Positions 23,828 through 32,345 of a stretch of 64,000 nt of DNA are shown here, piece after piece (position 1 is the stretch's first letter; each line of letters opens with the position of its first letter). Origin of the DNA: Clostridia bacterium (GTDB taxonomy: Bacteria; Bacillota; Clostridia; Oscillospirales; Acutalibacteraceae). Location of the stretch: positions 124,001-188,000 of the forward strand of contig JAFRQQ010000002.1 of NCBI GenBank assembly GCA_017428525.1, given 5' to 3'. The position numbers and the translations under genes are program-made. The notes under the pieces are model-generated. The model searched no databases and had not been told where the DNA came from. It was given only the letters and a program-made list of their open reading frames with translations.

Positions 23828-25509
23828 ATATGAAACGACTTGCCGCGCTCGCGCTGGCCATCCTGCTTTGTCTGGGCTGCGCCGTGACCGCGTTTGCCGA
23901 TATGGACAGTCCCTCTTTTTCGGAGCTGGAAGCCTATGTCAACAACGAGAACGGCATCACCTTCTACACCTCGCAGCGCAACCCGGAGACAGACAGATAT
24001 GAACCGATGCCGTCCGCAACGATTCCAAACGGCACGAAGCTGACCCTGCGGGGCACCTATTACAATTATAATGATGACGGAGAGGAAGAGACGGGGAAGG
24101 ACGCGCTGTATTCGACGACTTACCTGGGCGAGGACGGGTATGTCCGGGGCGGCGACGTGTCCTTCAACGCGGTCGCCGTCACGCCGAAGGAAGCGTGGAA
24201 ATTCAGCAAGCCCGACAAGCTTGTCGTTATCAACCCGGACGGCGTGCCGATGTACAGCGGCCCGGATACCTTGTTCGAGCGTCTTTCCACGGTGATTCCC
24301 TACGGTGCGGATATCGTTTGTGAATACGGCAATACGGACGGATACAGCGATGCGTCCTGGACCTCCGGCTGGTCCTACACCACCTATAACGGCACGAGCG
24401 GCTGGGTGGAGACGCCGCAGTACGGCAATGCCTACAATTTTGCCTACCGCGAATCGGGCGAAAGCCTGGTGGTGGAGCCCGTGCAGCTCTATGCCTCGAT
24501 CAAAGACGCCTATGAAAGCGGCTGGGGCGAAGAGGACGAGCAGCCCAAGCCGATCGTCGAGGTGCCGGCGGGCGCCTTCGTGACCTATGACATCGTTTAT
24601 CGCGGCGCCAAACGGGATTTCGGTCATGTCACCTATCAGGGGAAGACCGGCTGGATGCTGGTGCAGGACGGCTTCAACGGCCCCGGCACGGAGCAGGTGA
24701 TCCGGAAATCCGAAGGCTATGTGATGGTCACCGCGCCCAAGGGCGTGCCGACCTATGGCAACATCGGCGACGTGAACTCCAAGACCGGTGAAACGATCCC
24801 TGCATATGAGGTCCTGCGCTACGACTATGCCGGCATGGTGGACTTCACGGAATATGACGACAACTGGGAGCCGATCGGCGAAGAAGACTGCTGGACCTGG
24901 TATCGCGTGAGCCGCGGCGGCAAGCAGGTCTGGGTCAGAGGCAACGAATGGGTGCACGGCAAGGACGATCTCAGTGTGTTCTGGAATGTGTCAAAAGAAA
25001 AGGTGCTCTCGAAAAACGGCATGATCCTTTATGCGCAGCCGCGCACGGACGCCGAGCAGCTTGCGCTGATCCCGACCGGCGCGACGATCCGGACGGAATT
25101 CAGCTGGCGAGAAACCGTCGTCGATTACGGCAGTGAAGAGAATGTGACATGGTACTACGGCGTTTATGACAATCATTTCGGCTGGATCCGCGTGCAGGGT
25201 GACAAGGAAGAATCCCTGGAGAATCTGGATCAGGGTCTGAACTATGATGAGCTTGACCGCGAGATCCTGCTGCCTCCGGATGTGAAGGCGGCGCTCGAGG
25301 CGGAAGAAACCACTGCGCAGACGACGACCGCGCAGGCCGCGGAAGAAACGACGGCGCCGGCTGCGGACGCAGCAGCGGCGGCGGACAGCAAGGCGGTCAA
25401 AGCCTCCCCGCGCACGATTGTGATCGGCTGCGTTGCGGCCGCCGGAATCCTGGCGCTCGTAGCAGCGGTTTCAATCCTGCTTGCGCGTAAAAAGAAAGCG
25501 GAAAAATAA
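23824..25509 (+). CDS. Surface protein with tandem SH3-like repeats and C-terminal membrane anchor (paralog 2)
   Basis: 561 aa, same layout as its neighbours: signal peptide ending AFA-D, an opening block DMDSPSFSELEAYVNNENGI shared with the third paralog (SPYFNELEGYV), SH3-like units closing in GYVRGGDV, GWVETPQYG, GKTGWMLVQ, VWVRGNEW and GWIRVQGD, a Thr/Ala/Glu stalk (about residues 490-520), one membrane helix (TIVIGCVAAAGILALVAAVS) and an RKKK tail. The mid-repeat PDGVPMYSGPDTLFERLSTV is the classic SH3_3 pattern (hx-x-h-x-S-G-P-s). It begins inside the stop of paralog 1. I infer a cell-wall or peptide-binding role from the fold only. Confidence 0.75.
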   Translation: MNMKRLAALALAILLCLGCAVTAFADMDSPSFSELEAYVNNENGITFYTSQRNPETDRYEPMPSATIPNGTKLTLRGTYYNYNDDGEEETGKDALYSTTYLGEDGYVRGGDVSFNAVAVTPKEAWKFSKPDKLVVINPDGVPMYSGPDTLFERLSTVIPYGADIVCEYGNTDGYSDASWTSGWSYTTYNGTSGWVETPQYGNAYNFAYRESGESLVVEPVQLYASIKDAYESGWGEEDEQPKPIVEVPAGAFVTYDIVYRGAKRDFGHVTYQGKTGWMLVQDGFNGPGTEQVIRKSEGYVMVTAPKGVPTYGNIGDVNSKTGETIPAYEVLRYDYAGMVDFTEYDDNWEPIGEEDCWTWYRVSRGGKQVWVRGNEWVHGKDDLSVFWNVSKEKVLSKNGMILYAQPRTDAEQLALIPTGATIRTEFSWRETVVDYGSEENVTWYYGVYDNHFGWIRVQGDKEESLENLDQGLNYDELDREILLPPDVKAALEAEETTAQTTTAQAAEETTAPAADAAAAADSKAVKASPRTIVIGCVAAAGILALVAAVSILLARKKKAEK

Positions 25510-25520
25510 AAGCGAACGGT

Positions 25521-25558
25521 GAGATTCGGTGATGCGCAGCTGTGCGTCGCCGGATCTC
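25521..25558 (+). other. Intercistronic hairpin between SH3 paralogs 2 and 3
   Basis: Long imperfect stem: GAGAT-t-CGG and GATGCGCA arms pair with TGTGCGTC and CCG-g-ATCTC (two G-U pairs). There is no T run, so it looks more like an mRNA processing or stability element, or a weak attenuator that lowers expression of paralog 3, than a full terminator. Confidence 0.6.
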
Positions 25559-25583
25559 CTGTGTCCGGAAGGGACGGATTCAA

Positions 25584-27185
25584 ATGAAAAAGCTGTGTGT
25601 GATCCTGCTGGTCTGCCTGCTGGGGCTGGGCTGCGCAGTCGCGGCGTTCGGCGACGCCGCTTCACCGTATTTCAATGAACTGGAAGGCTATGTGCAGAAG
25701 ACCGACGGCGTGCCGCTGCTGGATCCTGACAACCAGCGGATCCTGACGATTCCCTATGGAACGAAGCTGAAAATCACCGGTGTTTATAATTACGACGGCG
25801 AAACGACGTATCAGACCTTTTATCAGGGGAAATACGGGAAGGTATCGGAGGACGGCGTGGTTGTCGACCTTTCTCCGGTTTCGCCGGAGGGGCACACTGC
25901 GCTTGCGCGGGAGCACCACATGGTCGTCAACGACCCGGACGGCGTCCTGATGTATACCGGCCCCGGAGAGTTTTATGACACGGTCGGTAAAAAACTGCCC
26001 TACGGAGCGGAAATCGTCTGCACCCACAGCAACACCGTGCCCGGAGAGAATGCGGTCGGTTCGCCATCCTGGGAATACGGCACATGCAACGGCCGGAGCG
26101 GCTGGGTGGAAATCGATTGGGGAAACGGATACTACAAGCTGGCGGAGCTGGTGCGATACGGTGAACCGGACAGCGGCAGAATCTATACCGGTTCGGTGAC
26201 AGTGATGGAATCCGGAGAACGGCTCTCAAAAACACTGTACGGTGAGAAGATCGGGTCCGAGATCCCGAAGGGGACGACGCTGATCTTTGAAAAATACCAC
26301 GACAGAAATGCTTATGTGACTTATGCAGGCGTAACGGGATGGCTGTCGCTGTCATCCGAAATGATTGTGGAAGAGCAGGGAACCCTTTATATTTCCGCTT
26401 CGAGCGGCGTGGCGCTTTACCGGACTGCGGGGGATCTTTCCAGCAAGACGGAGAGCGTTTTGCCGTACGGGACGCTCATTGACATTTCGGCCGCCTATAC
26501 GCAGTGGGTTTATAGCAGCAAAACCGGCAGGAACAGCGACACGCGGGACTGGTATCGCGTCAGGTTCAACGGCAAAGACCTATGGGCAATGTTCAATGAC
26601 CGCACGGACTACGATCTTGACATTGGCGAAGGCACGCCTTATCGGGTGACCGCAAAAGAGGGGGTCCGGCTCTATGCGCAGCCGGATCGCAACAGTGCGT
26701 CTGCCGGAACGCTCTCGAAGGGCACAACGGTCCTTTGGACGTGCAGCCATAGGGATGACAGCGTTTGGTGGTATCGGCTGACCGCCGACGGCGCTGCAGG
26801 CTGGTATCGGGGAGAGCTGGGGGATGCGTTTGAACGCACGACGCTTGCGGCATCCGCGTCGAAGCCTGTGGCAACCGCCGCCCCGACGACAAAAGCCGCT
26901 GCAACGACAAAAGCCGCCGCAACCACGGGTGCGACGACCGCCGCGACGGCAACGGAGACTTCGGTTATCAGCGGTGAAGCCGACGCTGCGCTGACGACGC
27001 GCATCGACGCTGAAACAGGCGCTACGGCAGAAACAACGGCAGCCGCACGCGTTCCTGCACAGAAAACCTCCCCACGCGTGATCGTGATCGGCTGCGCTGC
27101 GATTGCGGTGATCCTGGCGCTTGTGGCGGCGGTTTCAATCCTGCTTGCGCGTAAAAAGAAAAACGCCGACACGCCGACGGAGTGA
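25584..27185 (+). CDS. Surface protein with tandem SH3-like repeats and C-terminal membrane anchor (paralog 3)
   Basis: 533 aa from the ATG at 25584, preceded by a GAAGGGA site; frames back to 25542 lie in the hairpin. Signal peptide ends AFG-D. SH3-like units close in KYGKVSEDGV, GWVEIDWGNG, GVTGWLSLS, DLWAMFND and GWYRGELG, and the second unit again has PDGVLMYTGPGEFYDTV. The stalk is longer and almost pure Thr/Ala/Lys (TTKAAATTKAAATTGATTAA at about 448-467), then a membrane helix (VIVIGCAAIAVILALVAAVS) and an RKKKN tail. It is the last gene; a strong hairpin follows at 27218. Confidence 0.75.
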   Translation: MKKLCVILLVCLLGLGCAVAAFGDAASPYFNELEGYVQKTDGVPLLDPDNQRILTIPYGTKLKITGVYNYDGETTYQTFYQGKYGKVSEDGVVVDLSPVSPEGHTALAREHHMVVNDPDGVLMYTGPGEFYDTVGKKLPYGAEIVCTHSNTVPGENAVGSPSWEYGTCNGRSGWVEIDWGNGYYKLAELVRYGEPDSGRIYTGSVTVMESGERLSKTLYGEKIGSEIPKGTTLIFEKYHDRNAYVTYAGVTGWLSLSSEMIVEEQGTLYISASSGVALYRTAGDLSSKTESVLPYGTLIDISAAYTQWVYSSKTGRNSDTRDWYRVRFNGKDLWAMFNDRTDYDLDIGEGTPYRVTAKEGVRLYAQPDRNSASAGTLSKGTTVLWTCSHRDDSVWWYRLTADGAAGWYRGELGDAFERTTLAASASKPVATAAPTTKAAATTKAAATTGATTAATATETSVISGEADAALTTRIDAETGATAETTAAARVPAQKTSPRVIVIGCAAIAVILALVAAVSILLARKKKNADTPTE

Positions 27186-27217
27186 TCAATTGCAAATATA
27201 AAACGGTATAAATAATC

Positions 27218-27245
27218 AGCGCCGTGCTCATCCGAGCACGGCGCT
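27218..27245. terminator. Bidirectional hairpin terminator, repeated motif
   Basis: Perfect 12-bp stem AGCGCCGTGCTC / GAGCACGGCGCT with loop ATCC between convergent genes. The core GCCGTGCTC-N-GAGCACGGC recurs at 46899-46926, also between convergent genes. Confidence 0.75.
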
Positions 27246-27266
27246 GTTGCTGTGTGATGAAATTGT

Positions 27267-28070
27267 TTATTTCGCGAGGTCGCCGACCATCAGCATGAAG
27301 GCGCCGATCTGGCCGCCGAATTCCGGCGCGCCGTCCATGATCAGCTTGCCGGTCTTGGCCGAAGCGAGCATGTCGTCTGTGCCGAGCAGGATGCCCAGCG
27401 CGCTCTTGAAGGAATCAAAGCGCAGGGTGAAGAACGGCATAGCGCGCTTGTATTCGCCGCGGCCCGCGCGGGTCTTGCCCGCCTTGACGCGGATATACGC
27501 CGAAACCTCGGGATGATCGTTGACCGCCAGCGCATACACGCGGTCGGGGGATTTGAGCGCCCAGTCGTGGATCTCCGGGTGGCCCATCTTGTTCAGCTGG
27601 CTGATGCCGCTGGTGAGCAGATAGAACATGCACTTGACCATCAGCTGCTGATCTTCCTCTTTTTCGGGCGCTTCCGTCGCGCCGAGGACGTTCGCCATCT
27701 TCAGCAGCGTCATCACGAAGGCGACAAGCGTGCCGGCCTTCTTGACGCCGTGAATCTTGGGGATCGCGTCGAGCGTGATCTTGCCCTTGAAGAAGGCGTT
27801 GAGCTTCTCAATGCTCTTGAACTGCAGCTCAATGTGGGGATCCTCCGCCAGGCAGGTGTGCACGAGCCATTCGCCGCTGTTGACGACGAAATGCATGCCG
27901 ACCTTGCCTTCGGGGCTGTCGGGATAAAGGGCGCTGACCTGAATCACGGCGTGCGCATGCTCGAATTTCTTTTTCAGCTCCGGCACTTCAGTCGCGAGCA
28001 CCTTCACGAGCGGCAGCGCAGCGTTCAGAAATATTTTATTGGAATATAAGTCTTCCTGTGAAACAGCCAT
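27267..28070 (-). CDS. SCP2-like protein B (last gene of the transketolase/aminotransferase operon)
   Basis: 267 aa. Central segment (about residues 36-115: AVIQVSALYPDSPEGKVGMH...AEDPHIELQFKSIEKLNAFFKG...PKIHG) follows the SCP2 pattern of a beta-sheet with a hydrophobic cavity and the conserved h-x-h-x-F-x-s-x-x-x-L-x-x-h-F-x-G strand-helix block. A mostly helical second half includes AGTLVAFVMTLLKMANVLG. No signal peptide. SCP2-type domains bind acyl chains, sterols or other hydrophobic molecules, so it may carry or present the lipophilic substrate of the operon's enzymes. Gene 5 of 5, 20 nt after the transketolase C-half gene, with its own AAAGGAG site. Confidence 0.6.
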   Translation of the reverse strand: MAVSQEDLYSNKIFLNAALPLVKVLATEVPELKKKFEHAHAVIQVSALYPDSPEGKVGMHFVVNSGEWLVHTCLAEDPHIELQFKSIEKLNAFFKGKITLDAIPKIHGVKKAGTLVAFVMTLLKMANVLGATEAPEKEEDQQLMVKCMFYLLTSGISQLNKMGHPEIHDWALKSPDRVYALAVNDHPEVSAYIRVKAGKTRAGRGEYKRAMPFFTLRFDSFKSALGILLGTDDMLASAKTGKLIMDGAPEFGGQIGAFMLMVGDLAK

Positions 28071-28090
28071 GGGTTGCGCTCCTTTCTCGA

Positions 28091-29101
28091 TTAGAATTCG
28101 TCGTCCCAGTTATCGTCTTCCTCGAAGTCCATCTTCATCACGTCGCGCACGGCGGCGATGATGCCGTTGGAGTCGATGCCGACCTCGGCCATGATATCCT
28201 CATGCAGGCCGATCGGGGCGAACTTGTCGGGATGGCCGAGCTTGCGGAACGCGCAGGCCTTGCCGCCTTCCACGACCACCTCGGCCACAGCGGAGCCGAG
28301 ACCGCCGATGGTGCTGTGATCCTCCACGGTGATGATGCGGCGGGTATCCAGCACCGCCTTCATGATCGCGTCGCGGTCGATGGGCTTGATCGTGTGCATA
28401 TTCAGCACGCGCACCTTCAGGCCGTCGGCGTTCTCAAGGAATTTCGCAGCCTCACGCGCCTGGAAGACGCAGGAGCCGCAGGCGATGACGGTGATGTCAG
28501 TGCCGGGATGCACTTCGACGGCCTTGCCGACCTCGAAGCCGTAATCCTGGCTGTCATAGAGCACGCGGTCGAAGCCGCGGTTGATGCGGATGTAATAGGG
28601 GCCGAAGTTCTCATACGCCGCGTTGACCGCGTTCGCGGTCTCAAGGCCGTCCGCCGGCACGATGACCGTCAGATTCGGCATGGCGCGGGTGATGGCCAGG
28701 TCCACGATCGCGTGGTGGGTGGAGCCCGCCTGACCGAAGGAGGTGCCCGCGTGGGTGGCGATGATCTTCACGTTGGTGTTCTGATAGCAGATGTCCGTGT
28801 GCAGCTGATCGCACGCGCGCATCGAGGTGAAGGCCGAGAAGCCGGAAGCAAAGGGGATCAGGCCGGCTCTTGCCATACCGGCGGCGACGCCGAACATATC
28901 CTGCTCCGCGATACCGACGTTGAACACGCGCTCCGGGCAAACCTTCAGCACTTCGCCGAGCTTGGTCGATTTCGCAAGGTCGGGCGTGACGGCGACGACC
29001 TTGGGGTCCTTCTGAACGATATCCGCAATTGCCTTGCCGTAGATTTCCGCAGTCGAAAGCTCAGTCTGGTCAATTGCATTGTATACGAATCCGCCTGCCA
29101 T
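28091..29101 (-). CDS. Transketolase, C-terminal half (split enzyme)
   Basis: 336 aa. Carries the pyrimidine-binding domain with GIAEQDM (catalytic Glu66 that activates the thiamine diphosphate) and the C-terminal transketolase domain (VLNMHTIKPIDRDAI, ITVEDHSTIGGLGSAV). With the upstream gene it would form an alpha2beta2 TPP enzyme that moves a two-carbon ketol unit between a ketose and an aldose. It starts 2 nt after the N-half stop, after an AAGGAGG site. Split transketolases often belong to dedicated pathways rather than the central pentose phosphate route; the aminotransferase and SCP2-like neighbours support that here. Confidence 0.92.
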   Translation of the reverse strand: MAGGFVYNAIDQTELSTAEIYGKAIADIVQKDPKVVAVTPDLAKSTKLGEVLKVCPERVFNVGIAEQDMFGVAAGMARAGLIPFASGFSAFTSMRACDQLHTDICYQNTNVKIIATHAGTSFGQAGSTHHAIVDLAITRAMPNLTVIVPADGLETANAVNAAYENFGPYYIRINRGFDRVLYDSQDYGFEVGKAVEVHPGTDITVIACGSCVFQAREAAKFLENADGLKVRVLNMHTIKPIDRDAIMKAVLDTRRIITVEDHSTIGGLGSAVAEVVVEGGKACAFRKLGHPDKFAPIGLHEDIMAEVGIDSNGIIAAVRDVMKMDFEEDDNWDDEF

Positions 29102-29103
29102 GA

Positions 29104-29982
29104 TTATTTGCCCTCCTTTTCCGCTCTCGCAACACGGGCTTTATAATCCTCTTCCAGCTCCGCGTTGAATTTCTCAAACAGCGCATCGTCGATCGCGCCG
29201 TAGTGCCAGAGGTAGTCGCCCTCCATGGTCTTGATGCCGGCGCCCTTCTTGGTATCCATCAGGATGCAGGTCGGCGCGCAGGGCTCCTTGGAGCGCTCGA
29301 TGGCGGTGTCAATGGCGTCGCAGAGCGCGCCGATGTTGTTGCCGTCCACCACGATGGTGTTGAAGCCGAATGCGGTCATCTTGTCCGCCAGCGGCTCAAG
29401 CTTCATGACGTCCTCGGTCGGGCCGTCGATCATGCAGTGGTTGCGGTCGATGAACACAATGCAGTTGGAAAGCTGATAATGATTCATCGTCATAAAGCCT
29501 TCCCAGTTGGAGCCTTCGCCGAGCTCGCCGTCGCCGGTGGCGACATAGGTCAGGAAGTCCTTGCCGAGCACGCGGGCGGCCAGCGCCGTACCGGCGGCGA
29601 TGGAAGCGCCGTGGCCCAGGGAGCCGGTGGAAGCGTCCACGCCGACGACCTTGTTGGAATCCAGATGCATGCCCATCTTGGAGCCGGACAGGTTGAAGGT
29701 CTTGAGCATTTCCACATCATTGAAGCCCTTGTCGCAAAGCACGGGCGCATAGGCGATCGCCGCGTGACCCTTGGAGAGGATGAAACGGTCACGATCCTCC
29801 CACTGGGGATCCTCCACCTTGATGTTGAGGTATTTGTGATAGAGCACGGTGAGCAGATCCATGATGCTCATGCCGCCGCCGATGTGGCCGCTGCCTGCCC
29901 AGACCGTGGTCTGCAGGCAGAGCTTGCGCAGCTCAAACGCCTTTTTTTCGAGCGCGAGCCATTCCTGCTTTGATAATGCCAT
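29104..29982 (-). CDS. Transketolase, N-terminal half (split enzyme)
   Basis: 292 aa. The thiamine diphosphate signature GDGELGEGSNWEG begins at residue 150 and ends near the Asn of DRNHCMIDG; SGHIGG (His33) and SKGH (about 70-73) are the substrate-phosphate/TPP contacts of transketolases. It lacks the pyrimidine and C-terminal domains, which are encoded by the next gene. An AAGGAGG site precedes the ATG. Middle gene of a five-gene operon. Confidence 0.93.
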   Translation of the reverse strand: MALSKQEWLALEKKAFELRKLCLQTTVWAGSGHIGGGMSIMDLLTVLYHKYLNIKVEDPQWEDRDRFILSKGHAAIAYAPVLCDKGFNDVEMLKTFNLSGSKMGMHLDSNKVVGVDASTGSLGHGASIAAGTALAARVLGKDFLTYVATGDGELGEGSNWEGFMTMNHYQLSNCIVFIDRNHCMIDGPTEDVMKLEPLADKMTAFGFNTIVVDGNNIGALCDAIDTAIERSKEPCAPTCILMDTKKGAGIKTMEGDYLWHYGAIDDALFEKFNAELEEDYKARVARAEKEGK

Positions 29983-30033
29983 AGGGATGTGCCTCCTTAA
30001 TCAATCATTTTTTTATTTGCGTGCCGGACTGCC

Positions 30034-31302
30034 TTAAAACAGCTCCGGATGGTTCTTTGCAACGGTCTTGAACGCATCGTCCGCGATCTCGAGCGTGAGG
30101 TTGATATCCTCATGGGTCAGGGACGCGTTGATGAAGTGGTTGTGGTGCGAGGCAAAGAAAGCGCCGCGGTTGACGCATTCCGCGATCCATTCCTGATGCA
30201 GCATCAGGCTGTCGTCGTTGGCGATGCGCAGATAGAACAGCGCCGGCGCGCCGGAGACGACCAGATCGAAGCCGTTTTCGGCAGCGGTCTTCTTGAGGCC
30301 CTCGGTCAGCTCGGTGCCGAGCTCACGGAAGAGCTTCGGCGCATCGATTGCCTTCATCTTGTTGATGCAGGCGATGCAGGCCGCGAACGGCACGGAGCTC
30401 ATCCAGTAGGAGCCGGTGTAGGACAGGCCGGCAGCGGCGCCCTTCAGGAAGTCCTTTCCGCAGAAGGCGGACATATTGTAGCCGTTGGCAAGCGCCTTGC
30501 AGAAGCAGATGATATCCGCTTCGAAGCCGAAGTAATGGTCGGAGCCCTGCAGGTCCAGACGGAAGCCGGCGCGCACGTCGTCGATGATCAGCACGATCTC
30601 GTTCTCGGTGCAGATGCGGCGGACCTCTTTCCAGAAGCCTTCCATCGGATACTTGTTGTCATAGAAGTTGCCGTGGTCATAGGGCTGCGCGATCAGCGCG
30701 GCGATCTCGCCTTTGTTTTCCTCGATCGTCTGCTTGAACAGCTCGATGTTGTCCCAGGGCAGATAGATGTTGTTGGCCACATCCTCGGGCGTGACGCCGG
30801 GATAGTCGATCTTCTGCACCATCGGGGAAACGCCGTGATAGAAGCCCTTGAAGAAGATCAGCTTTTTGCGGTGGGTGTGGGCGCGGGCGGTGAGGATGGC
30901 GCCCTGCGTGGCGTCGTTGCCGTTCTTGGCGAAGAACGCCCAGTCCGCGCTCGCGACCGTGTCGGTCAGCAGCTCGGCGCATTCGACCATGACCTTGCCG
31001 GGGGAGGTGGTGCAGTTGCCGAGCTTGAGCTGCGCGAGCGCTGCGGCGTCAACATCCGGATCATTATAACCGAGCACATTCGGGCCGTAAGCGCACATAT
31101 AGTCGATGTATCTGTTGCCGTCCACATCCCAGAAGTAGCTGCCCTGGGCCTTCTCGGCGAAGCGCGGCCAGCGGTTGACGGGGATGAACAGGCCTTCGGC
31201 GGAACCGAGGTGGCCGTAAACGCCGGCGGGAATGACTTTTACCGCACGGGCATACCATTCGTTGGATTTCGTGGTATCATACAGCGGAAACGTTTTGCTC
31301 AT
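30034..31302 (-). CDS. Class III aminotransferase (glutamate-1-semialdehyde aminomutase-like)
   Basis: 422-aa PLP enzyme of fold type I. Recognisable blocks: FWDVDGNRYIDYMCAYGPNVLGY (residues about 57-79, written here in part), KNGNDATQGAILTARA (about 126-141, equivalent to the NSGTEAT block), FYHGVSP (about 154-160), LIIDDVRAGFR (D241-D242, where the family has D-E) and the PLP lysine in CFCKALANGYN (K269). The D-D-V in place of D-E-V and the altered flanking of the lysine set it apart from true HemL. It probably transfers an amino group to or from an aldehyde or ketone made by the adjacent split transketolase. Strong AAAGGAGG site. Confidence 0.85.
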   Translation of the reverse strand: MSKTFPLYDTTKSNEWYARAVKVIPAGVYGHLGSAEGLFIPVNRWPRFAEKAQGSYFWDVDGNRYIDYMCAYGPNVLGYNDPDVDAAALAQLKLGNCTTSPGKVMVECAELLTDTVASADWAFFAKNGNDATQGAILTARAHTHRKKLIFFKGFYHGVSPMVQKIDYPGVTPEDVANNIYLPWDNIELFKQTIEENKGEIAALIAQPYDHGNFYDNKYPMEGFWKEVRRICTENEIVLIIDDVRAGFRLDLQGSDHYFGFEADIICFCKALANGYNMSAFCGKDFLKGAAAGLSYTGSYWMSSVPFAACIACINKMKAIDAPKLFRELGTELTEGLKKTAAENGFDLVVSGAPALFYLRIANDDSLMLHQEWIAECVNRGAFFASHHNHFINASLTHEDINLTLEIADDAFKTVAKNHPELF

Positions 31303-31317
31303 TTTTAATTTCCTCCT

Positions 31318-32076
31318 TTACGCCAGATAAATTGCAACTCTGTCGAGAATGCGATTCACGTTGTCGAGCATGCTTGCAAGGCCGCGCATTTCCACCTTGC
31401 CGGTGCCGACGCACTCAAGGGCGTTGACGGTGCCTTCAAACAGCGCGCGGGCGGTTTCGATGGAATCGAACATCATGGAAGCGCGGAAGGTCTCGGGCAC
31501 ATGCTTGAGGGCAAGCAGGCGGTGATCCTTGCAGCGGATCTCGACGGCGGGGCCGTCCTTGACGCCCAGCTTGACGCTGCCGTCCACGATGTTGCTCGCG
31601 CTGAATTTGCCGATCTCGTCGTTGTTGCCGATCTGCGCGATGGCAACGCCGATGGTGTAGAGCATGAGCGTGGTGCTGATGCGGAAGAAATCGGGATCCT
31701 TCAGATCCTCGGGATCCGGCCGCATGTACTTGTTGAGCAGATCGGTCAGCGGGGTGAACTGCTTGAGCAGGAAGGGCAGATGCGTGAAGCCTTTGCTGGG
31801 GATGGGGGTGACGGTGCCGTCGATCAGGCCGTTGAATTTCTCCGGGGAGCTGAACGGCAGCTTGACCTGGCATTTGTCACAGCCCTGCTCCATGCGGCAG
31901 CGGCCGTTGGCAAAGGTGAGGGTCGCGCTCGGGCCGCCTTTGACGTCAAAGCCGATGGAGATCGGCTTTTTGTTCTTCAGCAGCGCGCTTGCCTCCGGTG
32001 CAAGCTCGCAAAGGTTTTCGAGCGTGCCCAGCACAGCGTAAAGGTTGATATACGCCATGGTTTTTTGATCGGTCAT
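31318..32076 (-). CDS. SCP2-like protein A (first gene of the transketolase/aminotransferase operon)
   Basis: 252 aa from the ATG at 32074-32076, which follows GAGGAGG; frames extending to 32301 cross the promoter. Contains an SCP2-like fold around residues 40-110 (IGFDVKGGPSATLTFANGRC...KLPFSSPEKFNGLIDG), including the h-x-F-x-x-G-x-x-x-h strand pair and the S-P-E-x-F-x-x-h-h-x-G helix. Cysteines in GRCRMEQGCDKCQV are unusual for SCP2 and may be structural or bind metal. The protein is a distant relative of SCP2-like protein B at the operon's other end. First gene of five, 30 nt after a near-consensus promoter. Confidence 0.6.
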   Translation of the reverse strand: MTDQKTMAYINLYAVLGTLENLCELAPEASALLKNKKPISIGFDVKGGPSATLTFANGRCRMEQGCDKCQVKLPFSSPEKFNGLIDGTVTPIPSKGFTHLPFLLKQFTPLTDLLNKYMRPDPEDLKDPDFFRISTTLMLYTIGVAIAQIGNNDEIGKFSASNIVDGSVKLGVKDGPAVEIRCKDHRLLALKHVPETFRASMMFDSIETARALFEGTVNALECVGTGKVEMRGLASMLDNVNRILDRVAIYLA

Positions 32077-32120
32077 GGTTGATCCTCCTCTTTTCCCGTT
32101 AAAAACGGTAAAATATATAG

Positions 32121-32160
32121 TATCGATATATATAATAACAAAAAAGCTGGGCAATGTCAA
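32121..32160 (-). promoter_or_regulatory. Promoter of the transketolase/aminotransferase operon, with AT-rich palindrome
   Basis: On the minus strand TTGACA (32155-32160), 17-nt spacer, TATTAT (32132-32137). The start region just downstream holds TATCGATA (32121-32128) inside an alternating AT tract, a plausible operator. Confidence 0.75.
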
Positions 32161-32269
32161 CAAAACAACGCGAGAAACTGCAAAAAAAATATGAAAATCC
32201 TTCAAGGATTCCCGCGCCGCTCTGCAGCGGACCGACGGGGAAGTTTTAATAAAATATGAACGGAACGTC

Positions 32270-32298
32270 TTGCATTCTGTTTGGAAACATAGTATAAT
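32270..32298 (+). promoter_or_regulatory. Promoter of the DUF4474 / M28 / phosphoesterase / K+ channel cluster
   Basis: TTGCAT (32270-32275), 17-nt spacer, TATAAT (32293-32298), 47 nt before the first ATG. No terminator is visible before 37311, so it may serve all four genes. Confidence 0.72.
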
Positions 32299-32345
32299 CA
32301 TAGACAGATTTATCTACTATCAGCAAAGAAAACGAGGGATTCCGT

